From contig NC_051095.1 of NCBI RefSeq assembly GCF_901709675.1, positions 23,641,456 through 23,705,455 on the forward strand: a stretch of 64,000 bases of DNA, written 5' to 3'. The DNA is from Syngnathus acus. Lineage: Eukaryota; Chordata; Actinopteri; Syngnathiformes; Syngnathidae. Shown here piece after piece: positions 26,125-37,700 of this stretch. Position 1 is the first letter of the stretch. Each line of letters opens with the position of its first letter. The notes below the pieces were generated by a model that had not been told where the DNA came from, did not search any database, and worked only from the letters and a program-made list of their open reading frames with translations. Made by a program: the position numbers and the translations under genes.

Positions 26125-26345
26125 TTGTGAGGGCGCTGGAGCCTATCCGAGCTGACATGACACAGTCACACTCACATTCACACCTTTGGGCAATTTAGAA
26201 TTTTCAATTAACCTAACATGCCTCTTTTCGGGCTGTGTGAGGAAGATGAAGTACCCACCCAAGTAGAAGGAGAACATGGAAACTCCAGAACCTGTGTCAA
26301 TGCACATCGAAATCTGAAACTTCCTTTCTGAAGCTGTAACCACTC
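26125..26345 (-). mobile_element. Degenerate tRNA/RTE-type SINE
   Basis: This is an antisense relative of the SINE at 56081-56429. Recognisable parts are GCGCTGGAGCCTATCC, the CACACTCACATTCACACCT segment, a GGGCAATTTAGAATT segment and GGAGAACATGGAAACTCC. It is diverged and lacks a clear tail or target-site duplication. Confidence 0.65.
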
Positions 26346-29300
26346 CGCCATTGGACTGTCCTATTGGTCTCATTACTGTTTACCTACACCCAAATGTCTT
26401 TTAAAGTACAATGGAGAGCTTTAAAACAACAAAGGTAGTGTGAGTCTTATACACAGTGGGTTATTTTTAATTATTCATGATTTTCTTTTCTCAGAATATT
26501 TTGGGGACGTGTTTTGTGAATAAATAGTGTCTTGCATAATGTTTAAAAAGGTATTTAAGAAAATCGTGTGTGCACCACCACCAACCCATTTCAGAAAGTA
26601 TTTATTTGAATGGCAAGTATTTTTCAGCATTTCAGTAAACATTCCTTTTTATGCCAACGAAGATGAAATCCACTTGTATTCCTTCGATGCCCTCTGAAGC
26701 CGCGCACTCTGTCCAATTTGTGCCATTTCCCCCATTGCCTCGGGTCCTGCTTTGACACCTCTGCCATGGTAATGGACCAATAAGAGACACTGTCCTTGAG
26801 AATCTCACTTTGGCTCATTTTCATACCCCCCTTCCTCTTGCTCAGATTTATAACCTCTACTCCTTACAGCTCCAGATGTTTTGTTCTGCTTTTTACTCTC
26901 TGTAATTGCTAATTCAATCTGGTAGTAAAGGAGCAGATGCTCACTGGATTTGAGCGTACCTGCGTGGCTTGATGTCTCGGCAACGTTCAAGGGAACGGGA
27001 TTTAGTCTAACATCGCGACTCGTAAATATAAGCTTTCAACATTACAACGAGCTCATTTCCGCATGTTGGAAAACACACAAATCCGCCCAGGTATCAGCTT
27101 TCATGATACAATACATAAGTGTCCCCTTTAAATCATAGTTGCTGAGCTTTGCCAGTTTAGTTCTCGCGGCTGACTTTGGAAACCCAAACTGTGGTGGGAG
27201 CCGCTCTCTGCACTGTTTTTTTTACTATTATCATCTCTCATCCTTTTTCTCACCAGAAAAAGTGGCAGTCAAGTCTAGTTTAAAGAGAAAAACAAACAGA
27301 CTGGTTATCCACAGGAATGGGAATGCTGCTTTTGTCCCATTAGGAACATCTGTGTGTGCGGTTTAGGATCACAGCAGGATGTGTGCGCTCTTTGTGTGTG
27401 TGTGCGTGTGTGTGCGTGCGTGTGTGTGCGTGTGTGTGTGTGCGTGTGTGACTTTGAGCATGTCACAATTGGACTGATTTCTAAGGCACATTCAATTTTC
27501 GCATACTCAGCTATCTTCTAGCATAATTGGGCATATATCTGTGTGAAGCACAATAGTAATTTACAATGTAAACAAATTTGCGCACATACACACACACAAG
27601 CACACACACACAAGCACACACACGTACACGTACACACACAGTGGACCTGTCATGTGTCATGGAGACAGGGGTCAGATACTGCTTGATGTGTGGGGGTTAT
27701 ATCGCTTGGGAAAAGGACCAAAGATCTAACCGAGGCTGCAAACGGGCCAACAAAAACAGCACAGAATACAACACTGGAGAAAAGATACTCACATGGACAA
27801 AGGGGAAGTGGAGCCTCACAGAGTGACTCCACAGAAACACAGTTGTTGAATTATAGGTAATGTGGGGGAAACAGTATGCATTGTTATGAAATGTTAATAA
27901 AGAAATACAATAGTCACAAAAGTGCAATTTCCCTTCACATTCCAGAGGTGAGTTGATTCTAAGCACAAGTTTCTCGTCACATTTATTATTGGAAGTTTGG
28001 ACATTTGAAGGCACAGCCTCGACTTTTAACCCTGACTGGCATTTACACTTCGATATGCTCACACAAACCATCGGAATGAATCTGCTCACAGTGCTCAGGA
28101 AAATGATGTCGGTTTTGGAAACGTCTGAGCGCCCCCTAGCTGCTAGAGTTATAATTACATATTTGTTTAAATTTGGGAAGCATGAAGGTGGCATTTGAGG
28201 TTAAACGAGAGGCAAAAAGTTTTATTTTCATTTTTACCAACATGTAACTAATAGCCAGTTCAATACCAATACAATTAAGAATGTTTTTCTACATGCAGCA
28301 ATGCCAGCCCTACATCAGTGGACAGATTTCTGATCTTCCAAGACACATGGGCTTTTCAATCAAATCTTTGATTGAATACTTTGCTCTCCTCAGCATTCAC
28401 ACAATCTAAAAAACACACACATTGTTGATAGAGAGTGTCTCGAGCAACATCATTTACCACTTAGGCCCCTCCCAGAGGAGCAAGCCATGCCTAATGCGTG
28501 GCAGATAGCTTGATAGCCCGAGCTTGTGTCGAGAAGTGCACGTCAATCAACAGCTCGCGTCAACGTCACAGAGGCAAAGTGTTCCTGAAAGATCTTTTTA
28601 CTGAGTGCCTTTCTATCCATCGTCTAACACACATTCACACATGCACAATCACACACGGCCATTTCCATCTCAGCAATCACTTCTCCTAGAGTTCTGCTCT
28701 TCGGACGTGTAACAGTAATTGAGGTTGCTCCCGTGGGTGCAGTGGATTCTGGGCCGTTAAGTGCTGTTTCTTGTTGTTCTTCTTCTCTCTAAAGGCTTGT
28801 ATTTTGGCTATTGTGTTGTTTCCTCCTGCTCCCCCGTAGATGTCTAAGTCACAGGCCGATTTACGCGTATCATTAGAGCGTCCTCTTGGATGCTGGCCTT
28901 CTATCTTGATGCCGTATTAATCAATATGACAAAAAGGTTTTAGCTGTTTTTTGGATACGCACGCAAGTCACTTGAGAATCGGATGTGTATTTAAAAACAT
29001 GACCAAACATCTACTGCCAGTCTTTTTATTCTCCTTCCTCTTCATGAACTTCTTCTCTATCCAAGCTGACACTCAAGTCAGTCAAGTGTTCACATGCCAC
29101 GCTGACCTCACTCGTCGCCACATCAGGCCTAGCTTCAGTGCACCCCTATGACCTTTGTGTGTGTTGATGACGTCGACCGTCCAGAAGAGGGAGTGATTGA
29201 TCTGGATTGACACAAACAGCCAGTACCCTAGCTGGCCTGTCACATAGCATCACTGGGTCATTGCATGCCTGAATGCCAGATGAGGAGGGAGTGAGAGAAC

Positions 29301-29859
29301 ACAGCGGCGATGACCTGCTCACTTTCATGTGGTTGGAGCACATTTGGACACAAATGAAAGGTTTTGGTTTGACGTTGGAGCGTGAGAAGTTTGTCGAGAT
29401 GCTACAAAAACACACTGAAAACTACTCAATTAAGAGTGCACACCTCCAACAAGAACAGTCACTCAACCTGTTTGTTGTGGCATCCGCTCTAACTGCCTCA
29501 ATGTGTCCACTTAAACTAAGAAATAAAACTCACCGTAAGCATCCGTTTCTCCTTCATAAAAAATACACCGTTGCTCATGAAGTGAAAATAAATGTCTTTT
29601 GCACCTTGCACTAAACAAATGGCCGTGACACATAATGTATTTATTATGGCCAAAAGTAATTACTGATGCATTTGAATAGGAAAAAAATCAAAAGAAAAAA
29701 TATTCTAACTTTATGGGTTACAGTGTGAATAAATTTGAACAGGTGATGACGCAATGTAGCTGTGTCATTTTAACCACATGTTCAGCCAGCGGTAGAGTTT
29801 AGTTTGGTACAGCCCACCCTGATCTGGTAACAGGTTCAACTGCAAATGTTATTTATATG

Positions 29860-29862
<3 letters not shown>
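26346..29862. other. Gene-free interval
   Basis: No exon is supported. A GT-rich tract lies at 27392-27450 and a CA-rich tract at 27582-27640. The rest shows no recognisable repeat family or coding signal. Confidence 0.45.
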
Positions 29863-29958
<96 letters not shown>

Positions 29959-29968
29959 CCTCCATCCG

Positions 29969-30064
<96 letters not shown>
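29863..30064. repeat. (TATC)n microsatellite
   Basis: About 200 bp of tetranucleotide TATC repeats, interrupted once at about 29958-29969 by a CCTCCATCCG segment. Translation gives an artificial Tyr-Leu-Ser-Ile repeat frame that is not a gene. It passes directly into an AT-dinucleotide region. Confidence 0.97.
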
Positions 30065-30067
<3 letters not shown>

Positions 30068-30110
30068 ATACATATATGGATCTATATATATATATATACA
30101 TATATGGATC

Positions 30111-30141
<31 letters not shown>

Positions 30142-30148
30142 CCATTAT

Positions 30149-30180
<32 letters not shown>
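30065..30180. repeat. (AT)n-rich tract
   Basis: Alternating AT with embedded ACATATATGGATC units, ending in the run of AT into which the hAT element at 30181 is inserted. AT repeats resume immediately after that element. Confidence 0.9.
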
Positions 30181-30941
30181 TAGGGGTGTAACGATTCATC
30201 GATACACATCGATTAATCGATATAATGCTCTACGATTTATTGGCATCGATGCTAAACGTAAACATCGATTTATATCGCCGTGTTTGACCTCGGACATTAG
30301 ACGCGACTTTATTTTGAAATCCAGTTCATTGTTGCTTGCTTCCTCTTTCCGGGAGCAGTACGCGGCGTGTTGTGTTGTGAGCAGAGCAGGCACGTGAAAG
30401 GGGAGCCGACAACTACGCGGCTCCTGGGCTGGTGCTATGGCTAGTGTCCAAGAAGACGAGGAAATTCGCTCCCCTTTGGGCTTCAAGTCATTCGTTTGGA
30501 AGCACTTTGGATTCCAAAGAAAAGATGGCTCAACAGACAATTAAAATTATTGTAAATAAATAGTTCAGTAATGCACTTTAAAGTTAATGGTATTACAAAA
30601 AAAAGAAAGAATATTCATTTTTCTTTACTTATATGAGAAAAAATATAGGAATTCGATAAAGTTCAATGTTAAAATAAGCACTTTGTATACTACAATACTC
30701 TTGTAATTTCCTAAATAAAGAGTTTGCAGTACCTTGTTGATTTTGCGTATGAATTGTTATAAATCAGGATATTGTTCTATATTTTTTATTTAAAAAATAA
30801 AAATATCGATCGTGGAGTACTATATCGTTATGTATCGTGAATGAATCACAGCAGGCTTTAAGATATTGGCAAATATCGTATCATGTTTCTTTGTATCGAT
30901 AAGATATCGTATCGTGACAAAACCCGCGATTTACACCCCTA
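30181..30941 (+). mobile_element. Internally deleted hAT transposon with BED fragment
   Basis: A 761-bp element bounded by perfect inverted repeats TAGGGGTGTAA and TTACACCCCTA, continuing inward as imperfect ATCGAT-rich repeats. ATATATAT lies on both sides, which is compatible with an 8-bp hAT target duplication but is not diagnostic inside an AT repeat. It contains a short frame resembling the start of a BED-finger transposase (30437-30544). The catalytic part is absent, so any movement would need another source of transposase. Confidence 0.8.
30437..30544 (+). pseudogene. N-terminal BED-finger transposase remnant
   Basis: A 35-codon frame starting ATGGCTAGTGTC and ending TAA. It contains an SPLGFKSFVWKHFGFQRKDG segment, which matches the opening of a BED zinc finger in hAT transposases and ZBED1-type proteins (aromatic pair, then a HFGF core). 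The cysteines and histidines that complete the finger and the whole catalytic domain are missing. It is the residue of an ancestral element's first coding part, not a functional protein. Confidence 0.6.
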
Positions 30942-31079
30942 ATATATATATATACACACACATACACACGCACACACACATATATGTAAAGTGCTTTGTT
31001 ACGGCGAAAGCTGTTCTGAAAACACTAAATAGGCTAGATAAATGTACGGTGTGGTGTTGTACCTTTTTCATTAAAGGTA

Positions 31080-31143
31080 TTCATTCATTTAGGGTGGAAG
31101 TAACTCCTTCACAGTTGAGTTACTTCCACCCTAAATGAATGAA
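31080..31143. repeat. 27-bp perfect inverted repeat (hairpin)
   Basis: The left arm at 31080-31106 and the right arm at 31117-31143 are exact reverse complements of 27 bp, separated by a 10-base loop CTTCACAGTT. Each arm contains the core TTAGGGTGGAAGTAACTC or its complement. A transcript would fold into a perfect stem-loop. It lies about 570 bp before the clint1 start codon, probably upstream of or in the 5' flank of that gene. Confidence 0.95.
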
Positions 31144-31559
31144 GAGTTGGGGTTTAAAACTCCGCAACTACATGGAGAAATGCTCGGGCTGCTTTCTGAC
31201 GACTGTTGATGTGTCCTTCAGCAATCTACCTTTTTCAAAAGTTACAGCACAGCATGCCCCTTGCACTGTGACAACGCTCACTACAAATATGTTTATTTGC
31301 TGTTGCTCTGGTTATTTGTCATCTAAACGTAATAGGTCAATAATAATGAGGGAGACTAAGTATGTTGTCTTTATGATCACATTTTGGGTCATAAGTTTAA
31401 GGCTGTGTGAGGTCAGTTGGTCGGTTTATTTGTCTTTTCACACTATTTGCATCCTCGATTCTACGAATGCACGTAAAAATGACTTCGTGGATTATTTGAA
31501 GCGGTTCCACCTTGCAGTAGTATTTGAGATGTTTGTGTTAAATGACATGCAGTTGCGAA

Positions 31560-31711
31560 TTTCCTGACTGCCGGGTGGTGCTTTTTGCGCCTCCTATCTT
31601 GACCGAGAGGTGGAACGGCACTTTACTTTTCCCATTTCGAGGTTTGGTATCGGTGTTGGGCTCCACGAAAGCGTTTTAGCGAGGCGGAGAGTTCCTCATC
31701 ACAAAGCCAAG
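31560..31711 (+). promoter_or_regulatory. clint1 5' flank / presumed 5' UTR
   Basis: A mixed, moderately GC-containing stretch directly before the start codon. It includes TTTTGCGCCTCC, CCATTTCGAGG and GAGGCGGAGAG. No TATA box is placed convincingly, as is usual for a housekeeping gene. The transcription start cannot be fixed from sequence alone. Confidence 0.4.
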
Positions 31712-34700
31712 ATGCTGAACATGTGGAAGGTTCGGGAGCTGGTTGACAAAGCGTGAGTATCCCGCAGCTCTTTCGCCTGGTTTGTGTACGGAGTTTACCG
31801 GTTTGAAAGAGACACGTATCAAAAACTTTGACGTCACATCGCTCGGACAAGTTAGCTAGCTTGTACGCTGCTAACCATGGACGGCAGATAACATGCAGTA
31901 GTTCAACATATACCATTTATATGTAGGTGTTGCTTTTGTGGCGGTTGGTATATGACCCAGCCTGTGCCGTCACGGCATTTATGTGATTTGTTGGTGTATT
32001 TTCCTGGCGGGTCAAGCGAATAAACTTAGCCAACAAGCTAATTTCTTAGCGTACTGGCTAGGTGGCTAATTGACCAGGCTAGCCAGCTAAGCTAGTTTGA
32101 CAGCTCTCATATTGAAGTAAAAACATTGGCATGGCACAAAATGGACGCCTAGTTTGAAAAGATATTATTTCAATGCATGAATTTACAATGTGACGCGTCA
32201 GTTATGATCATTGTTAAGTTCAAGTTTTACTTTAGCAACACTGTATGTACAGTATGTAAGCATATCATGCCGAGCAAGCCTGAATCGGGAAATCTTAGAA
32301 CCCAATGACTATTCAATGATTCGAGGAATTCTGTCACACCAACACATATTTTCTCATAATATGGCACGAAAGACGTTATACTCGAGGTCCCGGGTTAGCC
32401 CACTAAGTCCCAAGTTTGGCGAAAATAAAAATGGCACAACCAAATAATATATGATAAGGAAATAGAGGAGCGTTATGTTTGTATAATCTAAGTTGTTGGC
32501 TTGTCCAACAATTTCAAAAGCCATTTGTGCTAACAAGATGTTGATATTCTCAGTATTATTCAGTTTAAGCAAGCCAGGTATAATTGCAGAGATTACAAGA
32601 GAAATGACTTGACAAGCAGATGCTAATAATTCCGCTTCACTCTTTGATTTTTCTGTCTGTCCATTATAATGTCAGTTATGTTTGGTGGCAAGCACAAACT
32701 AAAGGTAAATATTTATACTAGCTATGAATGGTTGTGTTTTTCCATTTTTCATTCATCGTACATTTTCCAGACAGATATTTTTGGTCTCAAAGTTTGCGTA
32801 TTAGCTTGTATACAGGGTCTACATAGGAGAAAATGTTATTTTGAAATTATTTTTTAAAAATGGTCTTGGGTGAGTACTGTAATTTTTGGACTATAAATCG
32901 TGGTTTTTTTTCATAGTTTGGGTGGGGGGGTGACTTATATGTGAATTCTTTTAAAGATTTTCAAAAAAAAAAAGTGAAACCGCGATAAACAAACCGCGAT
33001 GTAGCAAGGGATTACTGTAATTTGAATTTTAAGTGACGTCAGCAGCGCGGCGTGACGCGGCGGTTGTTTACAAAAAGGACAAAGATTGATCACAGGATGA
33101 CGAAGATGACGAAGGGCCCCACGTACTACCGGCATCATTAGCGGCTTTGTTTCTAAGTGACACGGAGGACGAAGGGTTTGAAGGATTTAAGGATTTGCAG
33201 TGACACGGAAGGTTTGAAAAACTATTATGGCTTTTACGCACGCCCGGTCCTACTCTACGGAGCTCTCTTTCACCTCCGTGGATAGAAGTCGGGGGCCGGC
33301 GCTCGGCCGGGTGGCTGTCCGTGGACGGTGGATGGGGCTCAGTCATGGCTTTTACGCACGCCCGGTCCTATTCTATGGATGTCTCTTCCACCTCCGTGGC
33401 TGGAAGTCCACGCCGCCACACGCCTGGAAGTTTGTTTTGTTAAAAAAAGAGCCGTTTACCAAACCCACGTCTTTCCTTGTACTTTGTTAACGCTACAATA
33501 TAGTTATATACTAGATCTGTGGAATAACGACGAGGCTGACGTCAGGGCGCACGCGCGGCGTTGACAAAGGACGAGGAATTTGATCGATGGATTTAATGAT
33601 TTAGAGTGCACAGATGGTTTGATAATATTATTGGTTATATAATAGTTATTTGATATATAATTTATATATCGTTATATGGGCCTGTGGAACATTTTGAAGT
33701 GCAAGCGCGCACCCATTGTTGACAAAGGACGATTAATGGATTTAATGAATTGGAGTGACACAGATGGTTTTATAAACGTGTTATTTATGTAATAGTTTTT
33801 TTTAATAACTCTGAATGTTACGTCAGGCCCGTTCTCAGCTCTTCGTTTGTGTTTATGTCACGTTAGCATACCTATCGTTTAGCCTGTTGTTGCTCGTTCA
33901 TGTCTGTTCTTGGTGTTGGATTTTGTCGAATAAATTCCCCCCCAAAATGCGATTTATACTCCGGAGCAACTCATATATGTTTTTTTTCCACATTATTGTG
34001 CATTTTATGGCTAATGCGACCTATATTCCGGAGCGACTTTTAGTCCGAAAATTACGGTAAATGTTCTTAGAAGTGTAATTTGATATTTTTTCAATATTAA
34101 CACTGGTTTGTTGTGTGTCATTCACAGCGAGTTAATAGCTCACGTAACTTTTTGAATGTGTGCTTCCGTTAGAATAGAAGATAGAATAGATCTTTATTGT
34201 CATTGTCACACAAGTACAACGAAATTTAAAAAGTGCCAACCGATCAGTGCATAAAATAAAAAATAAATAGAATAAATAGAATAAAAAGATAAAAAAATAC
34301 AAGCTAAAAACCCACAGAAGAACATACACAGACATAATCATCCCTTTTTAGCGGCATTCAATGTGACTACCGCTGTAGGGTAAAAACTGTTGGCGAATCT
34401 GCTAGTCCTTGACCTAATTGATCTGTAGCGTCTGCCTGATGGTTTAGCTTTTGTTTGTTTAGCTTTTTACATGTGGCTGGCTGTGTGAATAATAAAACAC
34501 TTAGGTTCATGAAAATCTACAAACTTACGACAGTGCATCACTGTCAGAAGCGCAACTTCTACTTTATCGCTAATATCAAGGCACCGAGAATAAAGTATTG
34601 CATCACCACATCCTTTCTGAGTGCCTCTGTAAGAGAATGTAAGAATGTTGTGCAGTATTCGAACGGACCTCACAGGCCTGATCGTAGAACATACAGTACA

Positions 34701-37700
34701 AAGAAGTTGAATTGATGAATTGTCATAAAGATAATCAAGGAAACAATTGACAAATGGGGACTTCAAGTTCTTTCCAATAAAGGAAAACAAAAAAAAAAAA
34801 AAAAAAAACTTGACATAGCAGTCATGATGGCACTACAGTATTTTGTCGCCCTTCCAAGAACATTACGTCCTCCACGCGTTACCATCCTGTGCTGTTGGAC
34901 ATAGTCTGCACAACCACAGCAAAGGGTGTATCCCGCCCGGTTTGACTACCAGTTTAATTTTTTCTCTCCCTGTTGTAGCATTAAAATAATTCAGTCACCA
35001 TTTTAAAACATTTGTTTTGCTGACAGGCAGTAGTTGAAGTAACGTTAAGTGTAAAAAGAAGTTAACGGTTGAGGAATGAAAATGAATAAAAGCACCCACA
35101 CTTTGAAATGTTACTAAACATGTGACTTTTGAGACATTGCTTTCTGAGGACCTTGGGGGGGGGTTACTGTGTTTAATACAGGATGTCCCCATAATCTGTT
35201 TTTGCAAGTGTTTGATGTTTGGTGGTTTAATCTCTATGTACTCATCTGTCATTTTGTGACTCTTGAATGAGGTCACATTCTAACCAGAAACTGAAGTTGC
35301 ATCATGTTGTGCTGAGGGCTCAAGTGGATAAATGCAACAAGTGGCGGCGTTAGTTTGTATTGTCATCACAATTTAACAACCAATGAACTATTTAACCCAA
35401 ACAAAAGCTCACACTCACTCTTGCGCTCCAAGGGGGGTGCCTTTGCTTGCATCCCTGTACTGATCAGTGTCAAAGACCTTTTCATGTTCTATGCTGGAAC
35501 CCAATTTGCTTTTACTCGTTCAGCGTCATGTTATTTTATTTTGAATGCTGGGTTCATCAAGCGAGTTCACTCCCCTTTGTCCCACTGTCCAGACAGCCAG
35601 AAAGAACAAGTGTTTGTGGGTCTGGGATTATTAAAGTCTTCTTTTTTATTGCCCAGTGTTTAAACAGTGAATTTGTTATTTGTATATTTGAATAAGGAAC
35701 ATGTTTTTCCACTGTACTTAAGCAACATTTCATGTGCATGTTTTGCATATTTTCTCTCTCGCTCTTTGCTGTCACTTTTTCACTCTCTCACTCTTGCTCC
35801 CTCACAGAACCAATGTGGTGATGAACTACTCAGAGGTGGAATCTAAAGTCAGAGAGGCCACCAATGATGACCCCTGGGGACCATCAGGACAACTGATGAG
35901 TGAAATTTCAAGGTTAGCCCAGCAATCACTATTTTAAAGATTTGCTGTGTTTGTTATTTTGCTTGTCTCTCTTACTTTGGAACAGCATAATAGTAAATTA
36001 TTCCATTTTCATGTACTGTTGCCTGCTCTATTTGTCTCCTCCCGTATACTGCAGCCAATTATACAGCCCTAAGAAACATAGATTATATCAATTTTATATG
36101 CAAGTCAGTTAAATAGACTCATTGGAGGAGCTAGCTTTACTTCACCACCCGTCACTGCAGTTTAATAGTGGCTGTCTGGGCTGCACGAGACATCCGGGTT
36201 TGGTTGGTGTTGTATTCTCAAGAATCAGTCTTGTATTTCATAGCAAATTCAGACATTATACATTACACAATACATTCTTTCAATCAAGTACTCTGACAAA
36301 CAAAAGGCTTTGAAAATGATGAGGCTTGCTTTGAGTATATAAACCCTCACGCCCCATAGCACAGAGATGTCCAACTTCAGTTCATCAGCTCGTCAGCAAG
36401 CTCTTCAGAAGCTTGATAACGATCCTGCTCATTTGAATCAGGTTCGTTGGAAGAGGAAAACATTTAAAGCATGCAGGATAGCAGCCCTTGAGGTCTGGGT
36501 TTGGACACCCCTGTCCTAGCATGATGCAGCATTTTCCATCTTTGTAACTACTGTATTTCATTTACTCGTATTGTCATTTCCTCTATATTTGTTCGTCTTT
36601 ACCGTCTTCTATTTGTATTGATTGGTAAAAGTGGAAAAGAACGACCAAGACACCACAGGTGACTGAAATGGTGCCTTTAACGATAAGACAATCTTGTGTT
36701 GCGAAAACTGTTGTTTAGGACTTTTTCTTGGCACAGGATATTTGTCTTTTATCTTCTTTTTATTTTGGGGGAATTTCAATGCGTGTTCTATACAATGTAA
36801 TATATTTTATGAAGAAATGAAATAAAGATATTAAAAAGATGCGACATAAAATGTTGGATATGACGCATTCTAGATCAATCAATGTTACTTATTTCTTGCC
36901 CCCTGTCAATGTGTCAATGTGCAGAGCGACCTTCATGTACGAGCAGTTCCCAGAGGTGATGAACATGCTTTGGACCCGCATGCTGAGAGATAACAAGAAA
37001 AACTGGAGGAGAGTCTACAAGGTCTGCTGGCCATGCACCACAAGCTCTTTGCATACATACAGTACAGCATGTAAAACAAGGTCAATGACCCATAGTCACA
37101 TCTGATAGACCCTTTTAGTACCTTACTACTCATTAACACACCTATGATATGGTTAGAAAGCAAAGTTTCAGGCTGTTCAACATTTTTGCCATTCTGCTAA
37201 TTTTGGGTAGTATGCTACCATATGTTTGTTCAGAATTAACTTCACGCTTGTGACAAAAATGATGTGTCCTGCCTTGCAGTCCCTACTGCTGCTTGCTCAT
37301 CTAATCAGGAATGGATCAGAGCGGGTTGTCACTAGTGCCAGGGAACATCTCTATGACCTGAGATCATTAGAAAGTTACCACTTTGTTGGTAAGTGTTTTT
37401 CTTTGCAGATTGCAAAAGTTTGGTGCATACACCAGCATTTCAACTCGCCGCAACTCATTGTCACTTTAATTCAAAAGTTCTGCTTTGATAATAAGAGGCT
37501 TTCTTTGAACAGAATGTCAATTAACAAAAGCTTTAGTGTGGGCTATGCTGAAAGGTTTACTTACTCCACAATTACTCACATACACATTCACACAGTCCCC
37601 TAAAGCTGCTTTCATTATTTTCAACCAAGTGTGTATTTTCTGCTCAGCGATGGTTACATATAGAGAGAGCACTTCAAATTAATTTTTTTTTTCATCAATT

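Noticed and set aside
29863-30064. CRISPR-like regular repeats
   Set aside because: The units are 4-bp microsatellite with no unique spacers, in a vertebrate genome.
29846-30397. 183-codon frame of Tyr-Leu-Ser-Ile repeats
   Set aside because: It translates the (TATC)n tract and runs into the hAT element.
30196-30540. 114-codon minus-strand frame
   Set aside because: It is antisense to the hAT element; the plus strand carries the better-supported BED-finger fragment.
1-31700. Exons of ebf1, expected near clint1 from vertebrate synteny
   Set aside because: No COE-type DNA-binding or IPT/HLH segment was found in any frame, so ebf1, if linked, lies outside the window.
33227-33564. Two overlapping plus-strand frames
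   Set aside because: They cover the tandem units of a transposon in clint1 intron 1. The similarity between units is at DNA level.
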